From JAJUJL01 sp041736465 (GTDB lineage Bacteria > Chloroflexota > Anaerolineae > Anaerolineales > UBA4823): DNA of 64,000 bases. A program made the position numbers and the translations under genes. Position 1 is the first letter of the stretch; each line of letters starts with the position of its first letter. Where the stretch lies: positions 1-64,000 of the forward strand of contig JBGSTO010000195.1 in the NCBI GenBank assembly GCA_041736465.1, written 5' to 3'. This document shows, piece by piece, positions 1 through 8,887 of this stretch. A model generated the notes under the pieces. The model saw only the letters and a program-made list of their open reading frames with translations. It was not told where the DNA came from and did not search any database.

Positions 1-1269
1 CTGGTGGTTTACCACAATAAATTCGCCAGCGCCCGCGGCTGGATACGCATTTCGGCGGCATTCCCCATCAAGCATGCCGATGGTGAGCGCGAATTGGCGC
101 AAGTTTCACTGGCGCAAGGGCTGGGTCTTCCCTATGATGCCGGCTTATTCATTGTGTTCAAGGATCAGATTACCGGTCTGGAATACATCCGCAGCGCCCA
201 GGAACTTAACGAGCAGGGCCTGTACATCGAGCTAGAGGCTTACAGCTACCATGTTTATTGGGACTTCAAAGTGATTGAGGACAATATGTGGCGGCAGTAC
301 GCCCAATTGAGCGCCTATCTCAACGGGCGCGGCGTGCCCAGCATCGACGAAGCGCTGAAAGAGATTTTCTTGCAGTCCATTCACGATCCCTACCGCGAGC
401 TGGTGAACCCGGGGCAAATCTCCTGGCTGATCCAGCACCGCCAGATACCCGGGAAGCCCGCACCAGAGGCAGAAACCTTGCTCGATGAAATCCAGGAGAA
501 GGCGCTGCTCTTGATGCAGTCGGTAGAAAGCTATCTGGGTACGAGCGGCAGTGCGGAACCTCACTCTGTGCAGACGCGCCAGCAGGTGGATCGCATTTTA
601 TGGCTGTCAGCGCTTGGTGAGAAACTTCCCCTGCCTCGCTCTCGCACCTACCGCCAGGCGCTCAAACATCTGCAGGCCGGCCCGAGCGGGCTGGAAGATA
701 TTTCTGCAGACGAGCCTGGTCTTTGGGGTCCGCTCTTTGCCTGGTGTTTCACCCGCAGCCTTGCACAGGCAGCCCCGCCAGACGTACTGGCCGGCTCCAC
801 GGCAGAGGAAGTCAGCCGCACCTGGTTAGATGAGTGGTTGTTAGGCAAGATCATCGCGACCTGCCTGCAAGACCTTGGACTGGCAGAAACCCAGTCCCGG
901 CGCGGGGTATCGTCGGTGCGCCTGCTCATCAGCCAGTCGGGCTGGTTCGAGCGTCTGGATAAAACCAAACAGCCCGCCTACCAGACTCTGCAAAGCTGGC
1001 TGAAAGATCAGGATGTTCTGCGCTTCATCGGCGCAAATCGCTTCCAGGATGTGCTGTGGTTCAACCGCGAGGCTTTCGATGAATTCTTGTGGTGGATGTT
1101 CGTCGGGAGCATTGCCGCAATGCTCTTTGCCGCTGAGGGGTCGGTCCAGGAGCCGCAAGATGGCGCCAAGGCAATCGTCGCTCGGTGGCAGGTGATTGAA
1201 AAATTAAAGCAGGCTGCGGCAGACTCGGGATATCAGTTGGAACGCCTGGTGGCGCTCAGCAAAGGTTAG
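1..1269 (+). CDS. C-terminal part of a large amylase-type protein (5' end outside window)
   Basis: The reading frame is open from base 1, so this is the last ~422 residues of a longer protein. The first ~95 residues (YHNKF, RGWIR, then a segment ending YSYHVYWDF) resemble the end of the catalytic part and the beta domain of large GH13 amylase-like proteins of Chloroflexota. That is recognition by eye, because no catalytic residue is in view. The remaining ~325 residues look helical and carry no motif I know. It converges on the GH57 gene with a 4-base overlap of stop regions (1266-1269). Its neighbours (GH57, glgC, malQ) support a role in alpha-glucan metabolism. It could instead be an unrelated regulatory protein. 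Confidence 0.5.
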   Translation: MVVYHNKFASARGWIRISAAFPIKHADGERELAQVSLAQGLGLPYDAGLFIVFKDQITGLEYIRSAQELNEQGLYIELEAYSYHVYWDFKVIEDNMWRQYAQLSAYLNGRGVPSIDEALKEIFLQSIHDPYRELVNPGQISWLIQHRQIPGKPAPEAETLLDEIQEKALLLMQSVESYLGTSGSAEPHSVQTRQQVDRILWLSALGEKLPLPRSRTYRQALKHLQAGPSGLEDISADEPGLWGPLFAWCFTRSLAQAAPPDVLAGSTAEEVSRTWLDEWLLGKIIATCLQDLGLAETQSRRGVSSVRLLISQSGWFERLDKTKQPAYQTLQSWLKDQDVLRFIGANRFQDVLWFNREAFDEFLWWMFVGSIAAMLFAAEGSVQEPQDGAKAIVARWQVIEKLKQAAADSGYQLERLVALSKG

Positions 1270-2693
1270 CCGGCAATCATGCGCCCGTCTTTAATGGCGC
1301 GCTGCAGATGCCTGTAGAAAACCATATCGGCGCGCAGCATGCTGCGCTGGCTGGACACACGCCGCAGATTGCTCATGGCGTCGTCGGAGATATCTACGCC
1401 GGTTGCCATGCGCAGCAGCCGGACTGCCTGGGCTGCATAGGCAACATTGTTCTTGGGCTCGATGCGATCAAAGTCCTCAAAAAACCAGCCGCAGGAAGTG
1501 AACATGCGCTGGCGCTCACGCTGTGATTCCAACAGCATATGCATGCGCACAACCACATCGGCAGGCAGACGGGTGCCTGCCGCTTCTGCCACCAGCTCCT
1601 CGACGTTCGTCTGCCCTAGCAGTACGTGAATATACTGCTTGCGCAGCTCCCAGGGGTCACGCACATAGGCGCTGGCAGAGCGTTCGTACACCTGATCCAA
1701 TAGAGCCGCAATGCGCTCCAGCGCATAGCGCAGGTGCCCTTTCCACCGTCCATCTCCGGGTGTGCACGGACAGTTGCCCATCCAACGCTTTACACCGTGA
1801 TGGCAGCTCCAGGAGGTGTCTTCTCTCAGTTGGGCAGTGCGCAGCACCGGGTAGCGCTGCAGCCACAGCCCCGGATAACTCACTTCCAGGCCCAACCGGC
1901 TCACTGCACCATCGACCAGGCGTGCGAGAAAGTAGTTGCGCAGGGGCTGGTGGTGACCGTAAAGCTCTCCATCCGATGCCAGCATGACCATCTGCGGCTC
2001 GCCGCTGCGGGCTTTATCGCTGCTGAAAAATGGCTGCAGATTGTGCTGCGCGAAGTGGTCGGCATTCGTCGTCAGGCTGGGATTGAAGCTGATCCCGCCG
2101 CTCAAATCAGGGTGGTAGGTAAAGGCAACGATACTGCGCCCCTCCGGCAGCTCGATGCGGTAAGGCTGGGAAACATCCATGGGCTGCCTGGCAAACTGCC
2201 AGGGCGCCAGGATGGTGAACTGTATCCCGTGGTCCACCAGCACCTGCAGCGTTTCCAGGTTGGCGGCGGTCTCGGGCAGCCACATCCCCAGGGGACGGTG
2301 TCCAAAGCGATGCTCGAAATCGGCGATCCCCCAATACACCTGGGTGATTTTGTCGCGAGAAGAGTCCAAAGGCAGGATCGTATGGTTGTATGCCTGCGCC
2401 AGAGCGTTGCCCACCCCAAAACGTTTATAATTGGCTTGATCCTGGGAAACGATTTTGGAACTGGTAGCCGGATCATAAGCCTGCATCCAGTTCATGAGCG
2501 TAGGGCCAACGTTAAAACTGACACGCTCGAAGTTGCCTAGCTCCGCATTTGGGCGGTAGCATTCGGCATGGATACGTTCATTCCAGTTGGGGTAGGGGGC
2601 AGCGCCAGATTCGGAAGGGATAATACCAGTAAGCGGATCTTCGCGAGGTGGTTGGTAGAAGTGGGCGTGGATGCAGATGGAACGAAGGGTCAT
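1266..2693 (-). CDS. GH57 family alpha-amylase-like protein with DUF3536 region
   Basis: 475 residues. The N-terminus has the GH57 signature HAHFYQPPRE (residues ~9-18), where His starts the catalytic barrel. The motif GMWLPET carries the expected nucleophile Glu, and SDGELYGHH carries the expected acid/base Asp. The last ~150 residues (from ELRKQYIHVLL through TSCGWFFEDFD) match the DUF3536 type of C-terminus. GH57 enzymes retain configuration and act on alpha-1,4 or alpha-1,6 glucans; this one has no signal peptide, so it is probably cytoplasmic and acts on glycogen. DUF3536 members are often longer (about 800 residues), so this is a compact version. The ATG at 2693 faces glgC divergently. 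Confidence 0.85.
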   Translation of the reverse strand: MTLRSICIHAHFYQPPREDPLTGIIPSESGAAPYPNWNERIHAECYRPNAELGNFERVSFNVGPTLMNWMQAYDPATSSKIVSQDQANYKRFGVGNALAQAYNHTILPLDSSRDKITQVYWGIADFEHRFGHRPLGMWLPETAANLETLQVLVDHGIQFTILAPWQFARQPMDVSQPYRIELPEGRSIVAFTYHPDLSGGISFNPSLTTNADHFAQHNLQPFFSSDKARSGEPQMVMLASDGELYGHHQPLRNYFLARLVDGAVSRLGLEVSYPGLWLQRYPVLRTAQLREDTSWSCHHGVKRWMGNCPCTPGDGRWKGHLRYALERIAALLDQVYERSASAYVRDPWELRKQYIHVLLGQTNVEELVAEAAGTRLPADVVVRMHMLLESQRERQRMFTSCGWFFEDFDRIEPKNNVAYAAQAVRLLRMATGVDISDDAMSNLRRVSSQRSMLRADMVFYRHLQRAIKDGRMIAG

Positions 2694-2985
2694 AGGTTGT
2701 CACTGATTAGCAATATACATTCAACGATACCACCATTCAGCTACTTTCACAAGTAAGAATAGACTTACTTCGGCGTAAAATCGAGGTAAGAGAATCGGGT
2801 ACAATTAAGCTATAAATTCGTGGGCCTTTCAGGCAGGCTGGCTGGCATGCCTGGAGATTTCCACCAAGAATACATAACCCCGAATCTGGTTTCCCGTTAC
2901 ACTTTTCGGCGCGATCCTGGCAGTCTGCCAGGTAAATTACTCCACCATACGCTGTATGGTGCACTGGTCTCAGGAGGGTGTTCCG
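2694..2985. promoter_or_regulatory. Divergent promoter region and structured glgC leader
   Basis: This 292-base gap separates the GH57 gene (-) and glgC (+). A TACAAT at 2800-2805 is a plausible -10 for glgC, which would give a leader of about 170 bases. Two short perfect hairpins lie in that leader: 2916-2922 pairs with 2926-2932 (7 bp, loop GTC), and 2943-2950 pairs with 2954-2961 (8 bp, loop GCT). The second ends ten bases before the AGGAGG ribosome site. No matching -35 is clear. On the minus strand a TATATT lies about 20 bases before the GH57 start. Confidence 0.4.
2972..2977 (+). promoter_or_regulatory. Ribosome binding site deciding the glgC start
   Basis: AGGAGG lies eight bases before the ATG at 2986. 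This favours that ATG over the in-frame ATG at 2956, which would add ten residues unlike the family. Confidence 0.85.
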
Positions 2986-4248
2986 ATGAAAACACGGGCA
3001 GTTATTCTGGCAGGCGGCGAAGGGTCCCGGCTTGGAATCCTCACCGCCAAGCGTACCAAGCCTGCGGTTCCGTTCGCTGGCAAGTACCGCATCATTGATT
3101 TCACGCTATCAAATTGCGTCAATTCCGGCATATTCGATGTCATGATCCTGGCGCAGTACCGCCCGCATTCCCTGATCGAGCACATCGGCGCCGGCGGTCC
3201 ATGGGATCTGAACCGCGATTTCACCGGTGGTGTGCGCATGTACACCCCCTACAAAGCGCGCGGCGCATCGGATTGGTATCTGGGCACAGCCGATGCAGTG
3301 CAGCAGAACTTTCGCTTTATCAAGAACGGTCAGCCGGACCTGGTGATCATCCTTTCAGGCGATCATATCTACGAAATGAACTACTCTCTGATGATCGACT
3401 ACCACCGCCAGACCGGCGCCGACCTGACCATGGCAACCATCCGCGTATCCATGGAAGAGGCTTCGCGTTTCGGCGTCGTTGGTGTGGATGGTGACCGTCG
3501 CGTCAACTCCTTTGTGGAGAAACCGGTTCAGCCTCCTTCCGACCTGGCAAATATGGGCGTATACCTTTTCAATACCGATGCGCTCGACACGCTCCTGTGG
3601 GAAGATCACCAAAATCACGTTTCCTCACATGATTTTGGCAAAGACATTCTGCCGCGCATGATCGCACTCGGCTATAAGGTCTACGCCTATCCATTTTCTG
3701 GATACTGGGTGGATGTTGGCACAATCGAGTCATATTGGCAGGCGCATATGGATCTGCTCGGACCACAGCCTGGCATCGATTTGAATGACCGCTCCTGGGT
3801 GATCCACACACGCACCGAGGAACGCCCTCCGGTAATGATCGCGCGCGGCGCCAATATCTACGACAGCATGATTACCGATGGCTGTGTGATTGCCCCAGAC
3901 GCCATCATTGAAAAAAGTGTGCTCGCTCCCGGTGTGCGCGTTGAGAGTGGAGCGGTCATCCGCGAGTCGGTCCTGCTGACCGATGTGACCGTTGAAGCCG
4001 GCGCAACCATTTACCGGTCGATCATCGATAAAAAATCCAGGATCGGCAGCCAGGCACGCATAGGTGATGTGGTTGAAGGCACAGCACCCGGCATCAGCAT
4101 GGTTGGCAAGAACAGCGTGGTCACGCCCGGATTGATCGTGGAATCCGGGGCTATCATCGCTACCGACGTAATCCCTTCTGATTATCCGGCTGATGTAGTC
4201 CGCAAATCAGATTATATCCAAACCAAGAGGTTAGCCCATGAAGTTTGA
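2986..4248 (+). CDS. glgC: Glucose-1-phosphate adenylyltransferase (ADP-glucose pyrophosphorylase)
   Basis: Makes ADP-glucose from glucose-1-phosphate and ATP, the committed step of bacterial glycogen synthesis. The protein is 420 residues, the usual length. The N-terminus has the nucleotidyltransferase signature AGGEGSRLG, followed by KPAVPFAGKYRIIDF. LSGDHIYEMNY in the middle is the metal-binding region, and the C-terminal ~130 residues form a left-handed beta-helix with hexapeptide pattern. The start at 2986 is set by a strong ribosome site. The gene overlaps malQ by 11 bases (4238-4248), so the two are probably translated together, coupling synthesis and turnover of glucan. Confidence 0.96.
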   Translation: MKTRAVILAGGEGSRLGILTAKRTKPAVPFAGKYRIIDFTLSNCVNSGIFDVMILAQYRPHSLIEHIGAGGPWDLNRDFTGGVRMYTPYKARGASDWYLGTADAVQQNFRFIKNGQPDLVIILSGDHIYEMNYSLMIDYHRQTGADLTMATIRVSMEEASRFGVVGVDGDRRVNSFVEKPVQPPSDLANMGVYLFNTDALDTLLWEDHQNHVSSHDFGKDILPRMIALGYKVYAYPFSGYWVDVGTIESYWQAHMDLLGPQPGIDLNDRSWVIHTRTEERPPVMIARGANIYDSMITDGCVIAPDAIIEKSVLAPGVRVESGAVIRESVLLTDVTVEAGATIYRSIIDKKSRIGSQARIGDVVEGTAPGISMVGKNSVVTPGLIVESGAIIATDVIPSDYPADVVRKSDYIQTKRLAHEV

Positions 4249-5776
4249 GCGTTCATCTGGAATACTGCTTCACCCTACCAGCCTGCCCAGCCCGTATGGC
4301 ATCGGAGATATCGGTGCAATGGCCTACCGCTGGCTGGATTTTCTGGCAGAGACCGGCTGCCGCCTGTGGCAGGTGCTCCCCTTAGGACCCACAGGCTACG
4401 GTGACTCGCCTTACCAATGCTTCTCTGCCTTTGCAGGCAACCCATACCTGATCAGCCCGGACGCACTGGTCGAAGACGGCTTGCTCACTCAGGCGGAGAT
4501 TGATGGCGGGCGGCGATTTCCTGCCAGCCATGTGGACTTTGGTGGGGTGATCCCCTGGAAGCTTGAGATATTAGCGCGTGCCTACCAGCGGTTCAACCAA
4601 TCTGCCAGTGCTGCACTCCGCCAGGAATTTGAGGAATTCCAGCACCTGCACGCCGCCTGGCTGCCTGATTTCGCCTTTTTCATGGCGCTGAAAGAGTATC
4701 ATGGCGGTGGATCCTGGGTTTCCTGGGGGCCTGACCTGCGCAAACGCAACCCAACCGCATTGGCAGACGCTGCCAGACTGCTTTCAGACGCCATCCAGCA
4801 GCAAACTTTCCGCCAGTTCATCTTCTTCCGCCAGTGGAACGCCCTGCACGACTATGCCCGTTCCCTGGACATGCAGATCGTTGGGGACATCCCCTATGTG
4901 ATTGCCCACGACAGCTCCGATGTCTGGGCACACCCGGAACTATTTTTCCTGGACGACGCTGGCAACCCGACGGTTGTGGCAGGCGTACCTCCTGATTATT
5001 TCTCAGCCACCGGACAATTGTGGGGCAACCCGCTCTACAATTGGGAGGTCCATAAGGCGAGCGGCTATGCCTGGTGGGTGGCGCGCTTCCGAGCGATACT
5101 GGATATGGTGGACATCGCGCGCTTGGATCACTTCCGCGGTTTTGCAGGCTATTGGGAAGTGCCCACCGGTATGCCCACCGCCGAGCACGGTCGCTGGGCT
5201 GTTGGCCCGGGAGCAGATCTGTTCTATACCCTGGAAAAAGAATTAAGTGATCTGCCCATCATCGCCGAAGACCTGGGCATCATCACCGATGATGTGGTCG
5301 CCTTGCGGGAGGCATTCAACCTGCCCGGTATGCGCATTGTCCAGTTTGCCTTTGCCGGTGGGCCGCGCGATCCATTCCTGCCCCATAATCACGAAAAAAA
5401 CACCGTGGTGTATACCGGCACTCACGATAACGATACAGCTTTAGGCTGGTACAAGCGCGTGAAAGAAGATGAACGCTCGTTTTACCGCCGCTACATGGGG
5501 CGAGATGGGAGCGATGTCTCCTGGGACTTGATCCGGGCTTGCTGGTCATCGGTGGCAGTCTTTGCCCTTGCGCCGATGCAAGACCTGCTCAGCCTGGATA
5601 ACCAGGCGCGCATGAACTACCCCGGGCACGAAAGCGGCAACTGGTCCTGGCGCATGCCCGCCCACGTCTTGAACGCCCAGCTCTCCGGGCGGATTCGCGA
5701 ATTCAATTATCTCTACGACCGTGAAAAGCCAAAAGCTGAACCGGAAGAGGTCGAAGACTCAACCGGCGAAAAATGA
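4238..5776 (+). CDS. malQ: 4-alpha-glucanotransferase (amylomaltase, GH77)
   Basis: Transfers alpha-1,4 glucan segments between maltodextrins and releases glucose, in the cytoplasm. 512 residues, typical for GH77. Family signatures are visible in order: SSGILLHPTSLPSPYGIGD at the N-terminus, DIPYVIAHDSSDVW, ARLDHFRGF with the nucleophile Asp, IIAEDLGIIT with the acid/base Glu, and YTGTHDNDT with the third carboxylate. The start codon lies inside the end of glgC. A 19-bp hairpin follows the stop. Role in glycogen and maltodextrin turnover is established for the family. Confidence 0.96.
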   Translation: MKFERSSGILLHPTSLPSPYGIGDIGAMAYRWLDFLAETGCRLWQVLPLGPTGYGDSPYQCFSAFAGNPYLISPDALVEDGLLTQAEIDGGRRFPASHVDFGGVIPWKLEILARAYQRFNQSASAALRQEFEEFQHLHAAWLPDFAFFMALKEYHGGGSWVSWGPDLRKRNPTALADAARLLSDAIQQQTFRQFIFFRQWNALHDYARSLDMQIVGDIPYVIAHDSSDVWAHPELFFLDDAGNPTVVAGVPPDYFSATGQLWGNPLYNWEVHKASGYAWWVARFRAILDMVDIARLDHFRGFAGYWEVPTGMPTAEHGRWAVGPGADLFYTLEKELSDLPIIAEDLGIITDDVVALREAFNLPGMRIVQFAFAGGPRDPFLPHNHEKNTVVYTGTHDNDTALGWYKRVKEDERSFYRRYMGRDGSDVSWDLIRACWSSVAVFALAPMQDLLSLDNQARMNYPGHESGNWSWRMPAHVLNAQLSGRIREFNYLYDREKPKAEPEEVEDSTGEK

Positions 5777-5793
5777 AGCTGCGCTAGAGAACC

Positions 5794-5838
5794 AACACCA
5801 GGCTGTCTTACCGGCTGGCGGTAAGACAGCCTGGTGTT
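5794..5838. terminator. Bidirectional hairpin terminator between malQ and a lipoprotein gene
   Basis: A perfect 19-bp stem (5794-5812 with 5820-5838) and a 7-base loop lie between two convergent genes. There is no long T tract on either side, but the stem is strong and sits exactly between the two stops, reaching the end of the lipoprotein gene. Confidence 0.8.
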
Positions 5839-6434
5839 TATTCGCTCACGCTGATTAAGATCTCACCGGAGCCTGTGCCGCTCATCGAGTAAGCCCCGTC
5901 TTGCAGCCTGATCTCTCCGGTTGCCTGGATGCTCAGGGTCGTCACGCCCGGCGCTGAAGCACGCAGCACAAACAGCACCTGCTGGATATCCGCCTTCGCC
6001 GAGACAAGCTCCAATACCTGGCTCTTGCCTTCACCGGCGCTAAACTCGCCCTGGTAGGTGATTTGCGCAACAGGAGCCGCATCCTGCACGCCTTCATCCC
6101 GAAGATATAAATAGTAATAGGGGATCCCAATCTGCATGGGTTTACCGGTAACCGTAATGACATCTCCCACCTGCAGATCGGTCTGAGTGGCGCCGATATC
6201 GATGTATGGATCGATGACTTCCGTTTGTGTAAACGCAGCTGTTGGGTCTGGAATTTCTGCCGGGGCCACTGTGGCCAGATCTACTGCGGGGAGAGTGGCT
6301 GTCGGAGCTGGCGCTTCCGAAACTGCAGCAGTGAGCTGAGGTGCAGGCGCAGGCGCAGTCGAGACAGGCTGGGTGGTACATCCCACAGCCATCGCGCTGA
6401 CCAACAGCAGCACCACCCATTGGATAAGTTTCAT
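5838..6434 (-). CDS. Putative lipoprotein of unknown function
   Basis: 198 residues from the ATG at 6434, which overlaps the stop of the upstream gene (ATGA). The N-terminus is a lipoprotein signal: basic start, hydrophobic run, then AMAVGC as lipobox. A low-complexity Ala/Pro/Thr linker follows to about residue 60. The remaining ~130 residues look like an all-beta domain (ITVTGKPMQIG, VAQITYQGEF, LSIQATGEI). No enzyme motif is seen. Overlap with the Vps62-like membrane protein gene implies joint expression. A longer in-frame start at 6536 is rejected because it would bury the signal peptide. Confidence 0.8.
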   Translation of the reverse strand: MKLIQWVVLLLVSAMAVGCTTQPVSTAPAPAPQLTAAVSEAPAPTATLPAVDLATVAPAEIPDPTAAFTQTEVIDPYIDIGATQTDLQVGDVITVTGKPMQIGIPYYYLYLRDEGVQDAAPVAQITYQGEFSAGEGKSQVLELVSAKADIQQVLFVLRASAPGVTTLSIQATGEIRLQDGAYSMSGTGSGEILISVSE

Positions 6435-8353
6435 TGCGATTCTTTCTGTCCCCTGCCCCAGTGAATGACCTCGCGTAAATTCTCCCACAGCAAGTAGATA
6501 CCCGTGAGGAACACGATGACAGCCACGATCTGCCAAAAAAACTGGTACAGCAGCACGAGCATCGCCGCCAGTGCCAATCCAATGGAGAGTGAATTGATCA
6601 ATGAAAACAAACGGCCTCGAAACCCGGCCTCGAAGAAGATGAATACACCCACGATCAAGCCCAGTCCAACCAGCGCGTACTGCCGGGCAAAAACAATCAG
6701 CAAGACCGTCGCAATCATCAGCGTGCCGATACTGGCAGCCGCCAGGAATTCCGCCAAATCCAGGAGGGGCAGATTCAAATCTGTCGAAGGGCGCGCCGGA
6801 TGGTGCAGGTGCGCACCGGGAGCGCCCTCCTCGCCCACTTTCAGATGCCCGGCGTGGCGCTCATAAGCCTGCAGCCGGGCATCTAAGGTGGCATGTTCCT
6901 GCCGCAGGCGGAATATTTCTTCAGATAATGTCTCAAGCTCATCATGCTGGCGGGCGTGTTCGCCCGCCAGGTGGGCATGCCCATGCAAAGCCTCTGCACC
7001 AACGCCCGATTGAACCAGTTGAGCGCCTTTTGAGTCGATCAACTGATTCACTTCACCCAGTCTCGCCCTTGTCTGAACCTGTTGAAATGCCAGCACTTGC
7101 AGAGCCTGGGCTGGTGTCGCAATCCGATCCAATCCGCACCAACCCAACGGATCGCACCAGCTGCGCCTCACGCTGCCGTCTCGCTGGTAAACCGGTCCGG
7201 CAGGGGCATTCTCACCGGCAATCGGATCCTGTGCATACCAGCCCCACAAGCCGCGATAGCCTGCCGCCCAGCCCGCTTGCTCGTCCAGCAGCTGAAGCTG
7301 CCAGGTCTTCTCACTTCCATAGCCGATCTGCAAACCGTCGCCGCGTGCATAGTCGATAAACGGCACCCGAAATACATCCAGGGCGCGTTCAGTAACGCGT
7401 CCGAGGCGGATACCAAATCGCTCCTTGACGAATACCTGCGCACGGCGAATCCCAGACGCCATGGGCGAAATAAATGGCACTTCGATCTCGGTCATGTACT
7501 CGCCCGGCAGGAAATAGCCCGCATGGCTGCCCGCACCGACGTACACCACCTGGTGTTCCCAACCACCGGCATCCGGTAGTTTTTTCAGCTCCGGGTCGTC
7601 CCAGCGGCGGCGCAAATCGTCGCCGTGATGATCGTGGGAGGCGTACGCCACCCACTTAGGCTGCAGGCGCTCCATCCAGGGCATCTCTTCAGTACCCTCT
7701 TCCGGGTCGAAGCAGTAAACGGTTACCATTTCCCAATCCGCCTCGTGATCGTTTACACCATCGAAGCCAGAGCGCCAGTTATTGAATGGGTAGAAATACC
7801 AGTACTGCAGCACCCACCAGCCGCGTTCGTGCAGCACGCGCCCGTAGTAAGCGTACTGCTCATTTTCTTTCTGCAAATTGCGGTAGGTCAATGCGGCTGC
7901 GATCGCAGTATCTCCCGGCACCCTGCCGCGCAGCAGCAGAGAGATAGAAAAGACCGCATCGACCAGTCGGGAAGCAAAACCCACCCGCGCCAGGCGGCTG
8001 CGTCCGGGGCGAAAGCCGTCCTGTGCGTTTCTTTTGCGCAGTGAGAGCATGGCTTCATCCAGCGATAGGCGCGCCATTTTCAACAAGTCAGGCGGTTCGA
8101 TGAACTGCATAAAATAAAACGCGCCAAACACGTCCGGACGATGTGACGCCAGGGTTTCCAGCGTCAATTCGCCCTCTGGCACAATCTGCACAGCCGGCTG
8201 GTCGGGGATCTGCATCCACAGGCTGCTTTGGCGCACGTAGCGGTCAACATCCATCGGAAAGAAACGCTCTCCCCGGGTGAAGTGTAAAACCGGCTCAAAC
8301 CGCTGCAGCAAAGCGCGCTTTTCTACCTCTGAGAGCACCTTCTCATCTATCAT
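6431..8353 (-). CDS. Vps62/DUF946-like protein with coiled coil and C-terminal membrane segments
   Basis: 640 residues, function unknown. The first ~330 residues have a pattern seen in Vps62/DUF946 proteins: YWYFYPFNN, NDHEADWEMVTVY, a histidine-rich YASHDHHGDD, and VVYVGAGSHAGYF. This resemblance is by eye. About residues 425-500 are heptad-rich and probably a coiled coil (DELETLSEEIFRLR). From about 535 four hydrophobic segments follow, separated by short loops, so the C-terminus is membrane-embedded and the conserved part is soluble. It lies six bases after a small membrane protein gene and overlaps a lipoprotein gene, in a cluster that begins with moxR and a VWA gene. Confidence 0.65.
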   Translation of the reverse strand: MIDEKVLSEVEKRALLQRFEPVLHFTRGERFFPMDVDRYVRQSSLWMQIPDQPAVQIVPEGELTLETLASHRPDVFGAFYFMQFIEPPDLLKMARLSLDEAMLSLRKRNAQDGFRPGRSRLARVGFASRLVDAVFSISLLLRGRVPGDTAIAAALTYRNLQKENEQYAYYGRVLHERGWWVLQYWYFYPFNNWRSGFDGVNDHEADWEMVTVYCFDPEEGTEEMPWMERLQPKWVAYASHDHHGDDLRRRWDDPELKKLPDAGGWEHQVVYVGAGSHAGYFLPGEYMTEIEVPFISPMASGIRRAQVFVKERFGIRLGRVTERALDVFRVPFIDYARGDGLQIGYGSEKTWQLQLLDEQAGWAAGYRGLWGWYAQDPIAGENAPAGPVYQRDGSVRRSWCDPLGWCGLDRIATPAQALQVLAFQQVQTRARLGEVNQLIDSKGAQLVQSGVGAEALHGHAHLAGEHARQHDELETLSEEIFRLRQEHATLDARLQAYERHAGHLKVGEEGAPGAHLHHPARPSTDLNLPLLDLAEFLAAASIGTLMIATVLLIVFARQYALVGLGLIVGVFIFFEAGFRGRLFSLINSLSIGLALAAMLVLLYQFFWQIVAVIVFLTGIYLLWENLREVIHWGRGQKESQ

Positions 8354-8359
8354 GCCGCC

Positions 8360-8824
8360 CTAGTTCCTCAAAAACGCAGCCTGGACGTCGTCCAGGTTCA
8401 AATAAAGTACCAGGATGATACCGGTTACCATGCCAATATAATTCGGCTGGCCGCGCATATACCCGACCAGCGCGGTCATCAAGCCGATGCCTTGCAGGGT
8501 AATGGCAGCATTCCAGGCCCAGGTTCGCCTCTGAAACAGCGCGAAGGCAACGATCAACAACAATCCTGCCAGAAGGAGATAGAACCAGCCGGATGAAACG
8601 CCTTCGAACAAGGCAAATGGGGTGAAGCGGAAGAATAATTCACTGAAAAGCCCCCCGCCTTCACTTTCGGAAAAGGTATAAAGTCCAAAAGCAAGGATAC
8701 CCAGGCTTTGCACGATCTGCAGCAATGCTACGACCACCAGACTGCGTGTTCGTTCTCCCTTGGTGCCGATAACCGGTCGCAGTGAATTTGGATCTTTCCC
8801 ACCGAAATGTTGATCGTCAGGCAT
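8360..8824 (-). CDS. Small integral membrane protein, unknown function
   Basis: 154 residues from the ATG at 8824; an in-frame start at 8857 is also possible. A short polar N-terminus is followed by four hydrophobic segments (starting LVVVALLQIVQSLGI, then FALFEGVSSGWFYLLLAG, WNAAITLQGIGLMTALV, and YIGMVTGIILVLYLNL). The topology is typical of a small four-helix membrane protein. I do not recognise a family. It is six bases upstream of the Vps62-like gene, so the two are probably co-transcribed. Confidence 0.7.
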   Translation of the reverse strand: MPDDQHFGGKDPNSLRPVIGTKGERTRSLVVVALLQIVQSLGILAFGLYTFSESEGGGLFSELFFRFTPFALFEGVSSGWFYLLLAGLLLIVAFALFQRRTWAWNAAITLQGIGLMTALVGYMRGQPNYIGMVTGIILVLYLNLDDVQAAFLRN

Positions 8825-8887
8825 GCCGCAGTCATTCACTCCTGTAACGGCAGCCATCCAATGGAATGGGATGGTGTGCCGGTGATT

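Noticed and set aside
2694..2985. Possible riboswitch before glgC
   Set aside because: Hairpins are present, but no known riboswitch core is recognisable, so only a structured leader is reported.
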